Below the pieces are notes generated by a model, which was given only the letters and a program-made list of their open reading frames with translations, did not search any database and was not told where the DNA came from. DNA of 34,847 nucleotides from Planctomycetia bacterium (GTDB lineage Bacteria > Planctomycetota > MHYJ01 > WSZJ01). The translations under genes and the position numbers were made by a program. Shown one piece after another: positions 22,582 to 30,371 of this stretch. Numbering within the stretch: the stretch's first letter is position 1; the number at the start of each line of letters is the position of its first letter. Location: NCBI GenBank assembly GCA_020849035.1, contig JADLHC010000204.1, forward strand, positions 1 to 34,847. The letters run 5' to 3'.

Positions 22582-25212
22582 CTACAGCCCCGTGATGCAC
22601 TCGACCCAGTCCTTCTCCATCTTCGCAGGATCGGGGAAATACTCGAGCAGCGGCTTCGCCGACCCCGAAGCGACCGCCTTCCGGTACTCCTCGTATCCCG
22701 CCCGCCACGCCCGGTTGTCCGTCTGCGACAGGTACCAGTTGAGCGACCAGCACTCCGCGTAGAAGAGCAGCGCCTTCTGCGAGTCGCTGTTGATCAGCTG
22801 CAGCGCGTCCCCCGCGATCAGGTCCTTCAGCGGGATGTGCCGCCCGCCCTTCATCGCGTCCCGCACGAACGGCACGCGGCTGTCGCTGACGAAGTCGAAC
22901 CGGTAGGTCTTCCCGTCCCAGTCGAACCCCTCGAAGTACGTCGCCATCCCCTCCGCGTACCAGGACGGGACCTGCACGCCCGGCGTGACGCGGAAGAAGT
23001 ACAGGTGCGCGGCCTCGTGAACCATCGTCTGCAGGAACTGGTGCTTGTTTCCCGTCTTGTCCCACCCCACGACCACGTTCGAGTCGCTCCGCGCAAACCC
23101 CGCCGCGTTCAGGTGGTCCTCCTGCCGGTTCTCCACGCAGTACTTCCGGTAGTCCTCGTAGGTCCGGTACGCATGGAGCGTCATCTTCTCCTTACCCGGC
23201 AACCTCGGCTCCGCGCCCCCGTAGAACTTCGCGTACTCGACGTACGCCGCCTCCAGCAGCACCCCAAGGTCCTTCGCGAACTCCTCCGTCGTGTTCGTCT
23301 TCACCACGTAGTGCGCCGTCTCCTGCGTGTAGCAGTCCGACCAGTTCCCCCGGATCGCGTCGTACTCCTCCCGCGTCATCCACCGGTCCTTGTACTTCAC
23401 GTACCCGCGCTTCAGCAGCTCCGCGTCCGCCCCGGGCACCCACTTCCCGTCCACCTGGATGTTCCCCTTCGCCAGCTGCTCCTTCTCCTTCGCCGTCACC
23501 CACTGCCCCTGGAACAGCACCAGCCCCTTCTCCAGATTCGCCCGCTCCTCCGGCGTCACGTAGCCGCCGCGGAAGAGCACGAAGCCGTCCTTCGGCGCCG
23601 ACAGCCCGCGCTTGCGGGCCACGAACGCGTCGACGTTCTTCTTCAGCGCGGCTTTCTTCCGCACGGCGATTTCGAAATGCTTCACCGCGATCTCGCGCTG
23701 GCCTGCGTCCCAGGCGAGGCAGCCGATGCCGAAGTCCTCCAGCGGCTCCGGGGCGGCCTGGTCGGCGAACCCGCAGTAGACGGCGGGGTCGAGGAAGGCC
23801 CAGGGGAAGCGGCCGTTGCCGCCGGCGATGGTGAAGTCGAACGCGGTCTCGGTGGCTTTCACGAGGGAGAGTTCGGTCTTGCCTATGGTGGTCTTGAGCC
23901 TGAGGCCGCCCTTGTTGACGCCGGCAAAGAGCCGGGCGTGTGCGCCGGCCATGCCGCGGATCTCAGGCAGGCGCTCTTCGACCTCCGCCTTGCGGACGGC
24001 GGAGGTGAGGGACTGGAGGAGGCGCTCGTACTCCGCTGCGGCGCGGGCGAACTGGTAGCGGCGGACGAGGGCCTCGATCTCGGCGACAGTCAGCAGGTGG
24101 GTCGCCAGCTCGTGCGACAGGCGCCCGCGGTCCGCCTGCCCCCCGCCCTCCAGCTTCAGGTCCCGGTCGATGGCCGCCACGAACGGCTCGAATCCCTCGA
24201 TCGCCGCCGCGTGCCGCAGGATGTAGGGATTCAGGCGCCGCGCGTCCTTGAGCGTCTGCTTCGCCTCCGCGAACTGCCCCAGCTTCCACTGCGCCGCGCC
24301 CAGCCAGAACAGGGTCTCGAAATTCGTCCGGCGCCCGCGGCTCCCCAGCAGCTCGGAGCACTCGTGGACCCGGCCGGCGAGAAAGAGCGTGCGGGCCTCC
24401 GCGTTGAGGTAGTACGAGAGCGTGGAGGCGTCGCGGTCGTTGAAAATGCGAAGGGAGGCCTCGGGGTCGTGGATCCCCTTCGCGGCCGCGGTCCCGAGCA
24501 CGTAGGCCTCGGCGAGCGCCGGCTCGGCGCCCTTGCCGTATTTCTGGATGGCCGCGCGCGCCGCGGCGAGCGCCTCCTGGTGCTTCCCCGCGCCCACGAG
24601 GGCGACGACCCGGTAGAAATGGATGGCGGGGCGCGAAACGCCCTGGGCGAGCTGTTCGTCGGCTTCGCGCACCATGCCGTCCCAGTCCGCCTTGCGCCAG
24701 TACGCGTCGTAGCGGATCCGGAGCTGCGGGTTGGGGTTGGACTGCACCGCCTGGTCCTGCTCCTCGAGGCCCTTGTCGACCTCGCCGAGGTTGACGAGCG
24801 CCCAGCCGTGCAGGGCCATGGCCTGCGGATTGCCGCCGCTGAGGCGGAGCACGGTGTCGGCGTCCTCCAGCGCCTCCTGCCACCGGTCCATCGACATGAG
24901 CGCCTGGCAGCGGTGGATCGGGAAGTTCGGGTTCTGCGGCTCGAGGGCCATCGCGCGGCTGTAGTCCTCGACGGCTCCGGGCGCGCGCTGCATCAGGAAC
25001 TTGGCCCGCCCCCGGAGATCCCACGCCTCCGCCCAGCCCGGGTCCGCTTCGATCGCCCTCGAGAACGCGGCGATCGCCGCGGGCAGGTCCTGCCGCTGGA
25101 GGGCGGCGTTTCCCTCCGAAAAGGGCGCACGGGCCGCCTCGCGGTCGGCGCGCACGGGCTCAGGCAGGGCAAGGAGCAGGGCGGCTGCGGCAACGACAGC
25201 GAGGCGTCTCAT
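22582..25212 (-). CDS. Secreted TPR/20-residue-repeat/gluzincin protein, copy C (876 aa)
   Basis: This is the first gene of the triplet in transcription order. A signal peptide (MRRLAVVAAAALLLALPEPVRA) is followed by TPR-like units such as LPAAIAAFSRAIEADPGWAEAWDLRG, the AFDFTIAGGNGRFPWAFLDP patch, four 20-residue repeats at 543-622, and HEAAH at 732-736 with a third-ligand Glu in SWYAEGMATYFEG. The length and the position of the zinc motif are identical to copy A. The ATG at 25212 is chosen over an in-frame ATG at 25245 because a G-rich ribosome binding site (GGGGAGGGGAG) lies between them and the signal peptide starts there. The gene is separated by 90 bases and a possible terminator from the CNBD gene upstream. 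No substrate or partner is evident. Confidence 0.9.
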   Translation of the reverse strand: MRRLAVVAAAALLLALPEPVRADREAARAPFSEGNAALQRQDLPAAIAAFSRAIEADPGWAEAWDLRGRAKFLMQRAPGAVEDYSRAMALEPQNPNFPIHRCQALMSMDRWQEALEDADTVLRLSGGNPQAMALHGWALVNLGEVDKGLEEQDQAVQSNPNPQLRIRYDAYWRKADWDGMVREADEQLAQGVSRPAIHFYRVVALVGAGKHQEALAAARAAIQKYGKGAEPALAEAYVLGTAAAKGIHDPEASLRIFNDRDASTLSYYLNAEARTLFLAGRVHECSELLGSRGRRTNFETLFWLGAAQWKLGQFAEAKQTLKDARRLNPYILRHAAAIEGFEPFVAAIDRDLKLEGGGQADRGRLSHELATHLLTVAEIEALVRRYQFARAAAEYERLLQSLTSAVRKAEVEERLPEIRGMAGAHARLFAGVNKGGLRLKTTIGKTELSLVKATETAFDFTIAGGNGRFPWAFLDPAVYCGFADQAAPEPLEDFGIGCLAWDAGQREIAVKHFEIAVRKKAALKKNVDAFVARKRGLSAPKDGFVLFRGGYVTPEERANLEKGLVLFQGQWVTAKEKEQLAKGNIQVDGKWVPGADAELLKRGYVKYKDRWMTREEYDAIRGNWSDCYTQETAHYVVKTNTTEEFAKDLGVLLEAAYVEYAKFYGGAEPRLPGKEKMTLHAYRTYEDYRKYCVENRQEDHLNAAGFARSDSNVVVGWDKTGNKHQFLQTMVHEAAHLYFFRVTPGVQVPSWYAEGMATYFEGFDWDGKTYRFDFVSDSRVPFVRDAMKGGRHIPLKDLIAGDALQLINSDSQKALLFYAECWSLNWYLSQTDNRAWRAGYEEYRKAVASGSAKPLLEYFPDPAKMEKDWVECITGL
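23347..23586 (-). repeat. Four tandem 20-residue repeats in copy C
   Basis: Residues 543-622 hold four 20-residue units. The first has Tyr (GGYV) in place of Trp; the others keep Trp at 571, 591 and 611, the same positions as in copy A. Confidence 0.85.
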
Positions 25213-25279
25213 GCGTTCTCCCCTCCCCCCCGGGACAGGGGGCATTCTAGATGCCCGGAGACCCTGCGCAAAGGCGGGC

Positions 25280-25293
25280 CCGGGACTTCCCGG
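25280..25293 (-). terminator. Hairpin after the second CNBD gene
   Basis: CCGGG (25280-25284) pairs with CCCGG (25289-25293) around ACTT, with further G/C pairing outside it. It begins about ten bases beyond the CNBD stop and before the start of copy C. No T-tract is seen. Confidence 0.3.
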
Positions 25294-25302
25294 CGCCCGG
25301 CT

Positions 25303-26451
25303 TCAGGGCGCCGGAGGCGGCGCTGCCGGCGCAGGCGCCACGATGCGGAACCTCCCCGTCTCCTCGTCCTGCCGGCGCATCCCTTCCATGAGCATCGACA
25401 TCGCGTCCAGCGGCTGCATCCCCGTCACCGTCACGGCCCCCGGCTCGAACCGGAACTGCCCGTCCTTCCACCGCATCAGCACGAAAAACGCCTCCTCCCG
25501 CCTCAGGTTGCCGCACACGACGTCGTAGATGACCCCCTTCTCGAAGACCACCGTCCCCGACGCGTTCCCCTGCGACAGGAGGAGCCGCCCGGTGCGCGCG
25601 GAGGCGTTGAGCGACTGCGCCAGCTCGCCCAGGCTCAGCATCGCGAGCCGGCCGGTGACGCCGTCCTGCACCTCGACCAGCTTGCGGTTCGTGATGCGCA
25701 GCCTCTCCGCGAGAAGCCGGTTGAAATGCCTGTTCAGCTGCGGGTTGTGGTCCAGCATCCGCTCGAAGTCCCCGCGCGGCAGCACCAGCGTCGAGAGCTT
25801 CGTCGCGGCGCGCACCGTCGCGGAGGCGACGTCGCCCGTGAGAAGCGACATTTCGCCGAAGCACTGCCCGGGGCCGAGGGTGGCGATGACGCGCTGGGTG
25901 CCGTCCGGATCCACGTTCACGACTTCCCCGGTGCCGCTCTGGATGAGGAAGAACGCGCGGCCGAACTCACCCTTGCGCAGGCAGTCGGAGGCGGCCGCGT
26001 ATTCGCGCACCTGCATCGCCCGTGCGACCGCCTCGAGCTCCGTCGCGGGAAGCGAGGAGAAAAGCGGGGTCGTCTTGAGGCGCGCCGCGAGCGCGAGGAT
26101 CGACGTCCGCGTCTGCGGCCCCGGCGCCGCGACGAACACCCCCGACGCCGGCCGCGGCGGATCCGCGCCCGGGGCCGGCGCGCCCCCCGCGGGATGCACC
26201 TCGGGCAGCTCCTTGCCGATCTCCACCTTGAAATTCGCGCGGCACCCGATGTACTGGCACGCGTAGACCTGCCCGTCCGCCCCGCGCCCGCGCTCCTCGT
26301 AGAACCTCGCGAATTTTTCCAGGTTCGCCGCGCACACCGCATGGCTCTTCGAGGCAAGCACCGACGGCATCTGCACCGTCATTCCCTCGCCCGGCTTGAA
26401 CAGCGGGCACTGGGCCGCGTTGAGCGCGCGCAGGACGATCGGTGTCGACAT
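25303..26451 (-). CDS. Four-Cys N-terminal/CNBD/DUF4388 regulator, copy 2 (382 aa)
   Basis: Three parts can be seen. Residues 1-80 carry four cysteines at 15, 40, 65 and 70 (QCPLFKPGEGM, VCAANL, ACQYIGC), reminiscent of TIGR04076-type small proteins. Residues about 128-245 form a cyclic-nucleotide-binding domain (SLPATELEAVARAM, LGPGQCFGEMSLLTG). Residues about 268-360 form a DUF4388 (PATAN) domain (MLSLGELAQSLNASARTGRLLL, VVFEKGVIYDVV, GQFRFEPG). The phosphate-binding cassette lacks its usual arginine (TGDVASATVRA instead of a PRSATV-like segment), so cAMP binding is doubtful. The protein is soluble and has no DNA-binding domain, which suggests a scaffold or signal-dependent adaptor. GGAG precedes the ATG. 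It is a clear tandem paralogue of the gene 33 bases upstream. Confidence 0.85.
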   Translation of the reverse strand: MSTPIVLRALNAAQCPLFKPGEGMTVQMPSVLASKSHAVCAANLEKFARFYEERGRGADGQVYACQYIGCRANFKVEIGKELPEVHPAGGAPAPGADPPRPASGVFVAAPGPQTRTSILALAARLKTTPLFSSLPATELEAVARAMQVREYAAASDCLRKGEFGRAFFLIQSGTGEVVNVDPDGTQRVIATLGPGQCFGEMSLLTGDVASATVRAATKLSTLVLPRGDFERMLDHNPQLNRHFNRLLAERLRITNRKLVEVQDGVTGRLAMLSLGELAQSLNASARTGRLLLSQGNASGTVVFEKGVIYDVVCGNLRREEAFFVLMRWKDGQFRFEPGAVTVTGMQPLDAMSMLMEGMRRQDEETGRFRIVAPAPAAPPPAP

Positions 26452-26484
26452 CCGGGCGTTCTCCGTTTCCCGGGGCTTCCGCGC

Positions 26485-27792
26485 CTACGCCGGCTTCGCG
26501 GGCCCGGCCGGGCTGGCCTCGGCGGGTTTCGCCGCTTCCCCGCCCCTCGCCTTCTCGTCCGCGCGCCGCGCACCCTCCACGAGCAGGCTCGTCGTGTCGA
26601 TCGGGCGCAGCCCGAGGGTCGAGATGTCGCCCTGCTCGAAGCGGAATTCGCCCTCGCGCCAGTTCATCATCTCCAGGAAGGCGTCCTCCGGCTTGTCCTT
26701 GCCCGTGAGCTTGGCGTGGAAGACGAACCCATCGCGGACGGTGAGGTACCCGCGCTGGGCCTTGTGCATGAGGTGCAGGTAGCCCGTCCGCCCGCTGACG
26801 GCGAGCGCCTGGGTCAGCTCGGCGAGCGAGAACATCGAAAGCTTCCCGAGGACCCCGTTCTGGATCACGTCCGTCAGTTTCTGGTTCGTGGAGCGGAGAC
26901 GGTCGGCGAGGATCTTGTTGAAGTGGCGGTTGAGCTGCGGCGCGGCCTCGAGCATGCGCTCGAAGTCGGAGCGGTTGATCACCAGGGCCTTGACCGCGTC
27001 CGTCGTCCGCACCGTCGCCGAGCACTTCTCGCCCGTCAGCAGCGACATTTCGCCGACGCCCTGGCCTGGGCCGAGCGCGCTCAGGACCTTCTCCGTCCCG
27101 TCCTTGTCCACCTGGATGACGTCCACCTTGCCTGCAGCGAGAAGGAAGTACTTTTCGCCGGGCTCGCCCGCCTTGAGCAGCACGGTTCCCGGCGTATAGG
27201 TGATGAGCTTCACGGAGTTCGCGATCCGCTCGAGCTCCGCGCCCGGGAGGCCGTTGAAGATCGGCGCGCCCTTGAGCTGCGTGGCGATCGCGGCGATCCG
27301 GCCCTTCGCCTTGTCGTCGGCCGTCGGCGCGCCGGCGGGCCTCGGCTCGTTGACCGCGAGGTCCGGATTCGGCGGCGGCAGCATCGCCGCCAGCTCTTCC
27401 TCCGTCTTCGGCTTGGCCCCCGTCAGGAACGCCGCCAGCGGATTCGAGGCCTTCATCGTGTCCAGGACCGCCGTCGCGGGATTCGCGGCGGCGACCGCGG
27501 GGGCCTTCGAGGCCTGCGGCGCGGCGGCCGCGGGCTTCAGTTCCGGGAACTCCTCCCCGACCGCGACCTCCATCGTCGCCCGGCACCCGACGAACGAGCA
27601 GGTGTACTGCTTGCCGTCGACGGCGCCCTTGCGCAGCTCGTGCAGCGTCAGGAACGCGTGGAGCGAGGCGGCGCAGACGTTGTGGCTGCGCGCGGCGACG
27701 ACCCCGGGAAGCTCGATGGTCATGCCCTCGCCCTGCTTGAACAGGGGGCACTGCTCGGCGAACCGGGCGCGGATGCGGATTCTCTCGGCCAT
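26485..27792 (-). CDS. Four-Cys N-terminal/CNBD/DUF4388 regulator, copy 1 (435 aa)
   Basis: The domain order is the same as in the downstream paralogue, with cysteines at exactly the same residues (15, 40, 65, 70) in QCPLFKQGEGM, VCAASL and TCSFVGC. An alanine- and proline-rich linker of about 90 residues separates this from the CNBD (GLPGAELERIANSVKL, LGPGQGVGEMSLLTG). The cassette reads TGEKCSATVRT and again lacks the canonical arginine. The DUF4388 domain (MFSLAELTQALAVSGRTGYLHL, EFRFEQG) is followed by a low-complexity Ala/Pro tail. The ATG at 27792 has no ribosome binding site, but a perfect TATAAT lies ten bases before it, so the mRNA may be leaderless. The gene is divergent from the MMPL gene at 27901. 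Confidence 0.87.
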   Translation of the reverse strand: MAERIRIRARFAEQCPLFKQGEGMTIELPGVVAARSHNVCAASLHAFLTLHELRKGAVDGKQYTCSFVGCRATMEVAVGEEFPELKPAAAAPQASKAPAVAAANPATAVLDTMKASNPLAAFLTGAKPKTEEELAAMLPPPNPDLAVNEPRPAGAPTADDKAKGRIAAIATQLKGAPIFNGLPGAELERIANSVKLITYTPGTVLLKAGEPGEKYFLLAAGKVDVIQVDKDGTEKVLSALGPGQGVGEMSLLTGEKCSATVRTTDAVKALVINRSDFERMLEAAPQLNRHFNKILADRLRSTNQKLTDVIQNGVLGKLSMFSLAELTQALAVSGRTGYLHLMHKAQRGYLTVRDGFVFHAKLTGKDKPEDAFLEMMNWREGEFRFEQGDISTLGLRPIDTTSLLVEGARRADEKARGGEAAKPAEASPAGPAKPA

Positions 27793-27801
27793 AGGGTCGG
27801 C

Positions 27802-27807
27802 ATTATA
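27802..27807 (-). promoter_or_regulatory. Consensus -10 box close to a start codon (possible leaderless mRNA)
   Basis: On the minus strand this reads TATAAT, flanked by a run of C upstream, with only nine bases between it and the ATG at 27792. Transcription would start within a few bases of the ATG. No good -35 is seen at 17-18 bases. Confidence 0.45.
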
Positions 27808-27900
27808 GGGGGGGACGGGCGCGGGTTCTCATAGAAAAGGTTCCCTCCGCGGGTACACTTCCGCCCCGGAGCGCCTTCCCCGGCGCGCTAACCCGGGAGC

Positions 27901-30309
27901 ATGAACATCTTCCAGCGGATCCTCGAGCGCGGCTGGTGGGCGATCCTCGCGATCTTCCTCGCGGGCGCCGCCTGGTCCGGCCTGCTCCTCCCCGCGTTCC
28001 GGATCGAGTTCGGCTCCGACGTCCTGCTGAACGAGAAGGACCCCGACCTCGGGTACTACAACCAGACGCGAGCGGACTGGGGCGACGACGAGTACCTGAT
28101 CGTCTGCGCCCGCCGGGACGGCGGCTGGTTCACCAGGGAGGGGGCGGAGACCCTCTGCGAGTTCGCAAAGGACCTGCGCGGCCTGCCCGGCGCGCGGTCG
28201 ATCACCTCCATCACGACCGTCCCCCTCCTGCGCAACGGCGCCCCGGGCCTGCTCCCCGCCCCCGTCTATCTCGCCGGCCCGGACGGGAAACTCAACCCGA
28301 AGGTCAATCTCGAGAAGGCCCGCGAAGAGCTGGTCGAGCACACGCTCGCCCTCGGCAACGTCATCTCGGCGGACGGCCTCGACACCTCCGTCATCGTCTA
28401 CCTCCAGGTCAACCCGGAGCTCGTCAGCCTCGAGAAGGAACGGCGCCACCTGCTGGCGAGGAAGGACGCGGAGGCCGCGACCCGCCTGAAGGAGATCGAG
28501 CCGAAGTACCAGCAGCAGCGCGCGGAACTCGCGCTTCGACGGAGGTCGCTCGTGGACGGCGCACGCGAGCTGACCCGGGCGTGGGAGAAGCGCATCCCGA
28601 CGATCCGCCTCTCCGGTCTCCCCATCATCAACGTCGGGCTCCTCGAGCACATCCACTCGGACATCCTCAACTTCGGCGTCCTCGCCCTCGCCGTCTTCAC
28701 CCTGGCGCTCCTCGCCGTCTACCGCCGCATCCGCTGGCTCTGCCTCCCGCTCGTCGCCTGCCTCCTCCCCGTCGGCCTCATGCTCGGCGTCATGTCCTTC
28801 ACCGGGCAGAGCATGACGATCGTCACGTCCAACATGCCCGTCCTCCTCTTCGTCCTCATGCTCCCCTACGCCGTCTACTTCATCGAGCGCTACAACGAGC
28901 GCCGCCGTCTCGACCCCTCCGAGCCCGTGGGGCTCACGTGCTCCCGCGCGACCGCCGAAATATGGCGCCCGTGCCTCTACAGCGCCCTCGCCACGATGGC
29001 GGGGACGGCGGCGCACATCGGGAGCGGCATCTACCCGGTCCGCACGTTCGGCGTGATGATGACGTTCGGCACGGGCATCGGCCTCGCGACGACGATGCTC
29101 CTCATCCCCGCCTCCGCCGCGAATCTCCCGCCCCTCGAACCGGGGAAAGGCGGCACCCCGGGCGTCCCGTCCGGCCCCCTGCGCCCCCTCACGGCCCTCG
29201 TCCTGCGGGCCCCCCTGGCCGTCGTCGTCTTCAGCCTCGCCCTGCTCGGAGTCTCCATCTGGGGAACCCTCCGGCTCCAGGTCGAAACCAAGTTCATCGA
29301 CTACTTCTGGCAGCGCAGCGAGATCTACCAGGGCCTCGACTACATCGACCGCCAGCTCGGCGGCACGACCCCCATCGAGGTCGTCCTGAAGTCCGACAAG
29401 AAAGGGTTCTTCAAGACCGAGCAGGGCCTGGACGCGCTCGAGGCCGCCGCGGCGACGTTCCGCGACGATCCGGCGATCGGAAACGTACGGTCCCTCAAGA
29501 CGCTCGTGGACGAGGTCCGCAAGTCCATGAAGAAGTCGAAGCCGGAGACGGTGGCGGGGCTGCTCACGAAGCTGGCGCCGGAGCTCGTCGAGGAGCTCTG
29601 CAACCGCGACGCGACGCAGGCGCGGGTCCTCGTCCGGCTCAAGGAGACGTCGCCCCTCCTGAACCGCGGCCGGCTCATCTCCACCGTCCGCTCACGCCTC
29701 GATGGCATGAAGGACCGGGAGCTCGCCGGCGTCGAGTCGCAGGTCACCGGCGTCTGCCTCCTCTACTCCAATATCCTCAACGGCCTCATCACGACGATGA
29801 AGCACACCTTCCTGATCGCCGTCGTCGCCATCTGGTTCATGCTCTGGTTCCTGTTCCGCTCCCCGGTGATGGCGAGCATCGTGCTCCTGCCGCAGGTCCT
29901 GCCCGTGTTCCTCGTCCTCGGCGTCATGGGCTTCTCCGGCATCGCCCTCGACATGGTCACCGTCGTCATCGCCTCCGTCGCCATGGGCGTCGGCATCGAC
30001 GCCGCCATCCAGTACGCCTTCCGCTTCCGCAACGAGCTCGCCGCCGCGAACGGCGACTTCCCGGAGGCCGTCCGCCGCTCCCACGCCACCATCGGCCGCG
30101 CCATCCTCATCGCCACCGTCATCACCTTCGCCGGATTCCTGATGCTCATGCTCAGCCACTTCGTCCCCACTTTCTACTTCGGCCTCTTCACCGGGCTGGC
30201 CATCCTCATGGGCCTCTTCGCGTCCCTCACGACCCTTCCGGCCCTGTTCGTGCTGACGAAGTACCCCAGGCAGCCGAAGGGGCCCCCCGCGAAGACTGCG
30301 GAACACTGA
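27901..30309 (+). CDS. MMPL/RND-superfamily transporter 1 (802 aa)
   Basis: The topology is the RND/MMPL duplication. TM1 is near residues 12-30, followed by a large extracytoplasmic loop to about 255, a cluster of hydrophobic helices (NFGVLALAVFTLALLAVY onward), a second isolated TM near 437-457, a second loop, and a final helix cluster from about 637 with SVAMGVGIDAAIQYAFRFRNE. The last motif, an acidic residue in a GxGxDxxI helix, is typical of RND proton relay or sterol-sensing-like members. These proteins export lipids, hopanoids or other hydrophobic compounds by proton-motive force; the cargo is unknown here. No membrane-fusion or outer-membrane partner is next to it, which fits the MMPL/HpnN-type group better than tripartite pumps. 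It converges with a second MMPL gene. Confidence 0.88.
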   Translation: MNIFQRILERGWWAILAIFLAGAAWSGLLLPAFRIEFGSDVLLNEKDPDLGYYNQTRADWGDDEYLIVCARRDGGWFTREGAETLCEFAKDLRGLPGARSITSITTVPLLRNGAPGLLPAPVYLAGPDGKLNPKVNLEKAREELVEHTLALGNVISADGLDTSVIVYLQVNPELVSLEKERRHLLARKDAEAATRLKEIEPKYQQQRAELALRRRSLVDGARELTRAWEKRIPTIRLSGLPIINVGLLEHIHSDILNFGVLALAVFTLALLAVYRRIRWLCLPLVACLLPVGLMLGVMSFTGQSMTIVTSNMPVLLFVLMLPYAVYFIERYNERRRLDPSEPVGLTCSRATAEIWRPCLYSALATMAGTAAHIGSGIYPVRTFGVMMTFGTGIGLATTMLLIPASAANLPPLEPGKGGTPGVPSGPLRPLTALVLRAPLAVVVFSLALLGVSIWGTLRLQVETKFIDYFWQRSEIYQGLDYIDRQLGGTTPIEVVLKSDKKGFFKTEQGLDALEAAAATFRDDPAIGNVRSLKTLVDEVRKSMKKSKPETVAGLLTKLAPELVEELCNRDATQARVLVRLKETSPLLNRGRLISTVRSRLDGMKDRELAGVESQVTGVCLLYSNILNGLITTMKHTFLIAVVAIWFMLWFLFRSPVMASIVLLPQVLPVFLVLGVMGFSGIALDMVTVVIASVAMGVGIDAAIQYAFRFRNELAAANGDFPEAVRRSHATIGRAILIATVITFAGFLMLMLSHFVPTFYFGLFTGLAILMGLFASLTTLPALFVLTKYPRQPKGPPAKTAEH

Positions 30310-30317
30310 AAGCGCGA

Positions 30318-30333
30318 GCAGGAACCGTCCTGC
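30318..30333. terminator. Hairpin between convergent MMPL genes
   Basis: GCAGGA (30318-30323) pairs with TCCTGC (30328-30333) around an ACCG loop, eight bases after the stop of the first MMPL gene. It could serve both directions. Confidence 0.4.
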
Positions 30334-30371
30334 GTCGGCGTTGCACGGCTCATCCGGCGAACGCGGGGGGC

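Noticed and set aside
22837..27834. A 1665-residue open frame on the plus strand opposite the gluzincin and CNBD genes
   Set aside because: Its translation is Arg-, Leu-, Val- and His-rich without domains. High third-position GC removes stop codons from the antisense frames, and the minus-strand genes have clear families.
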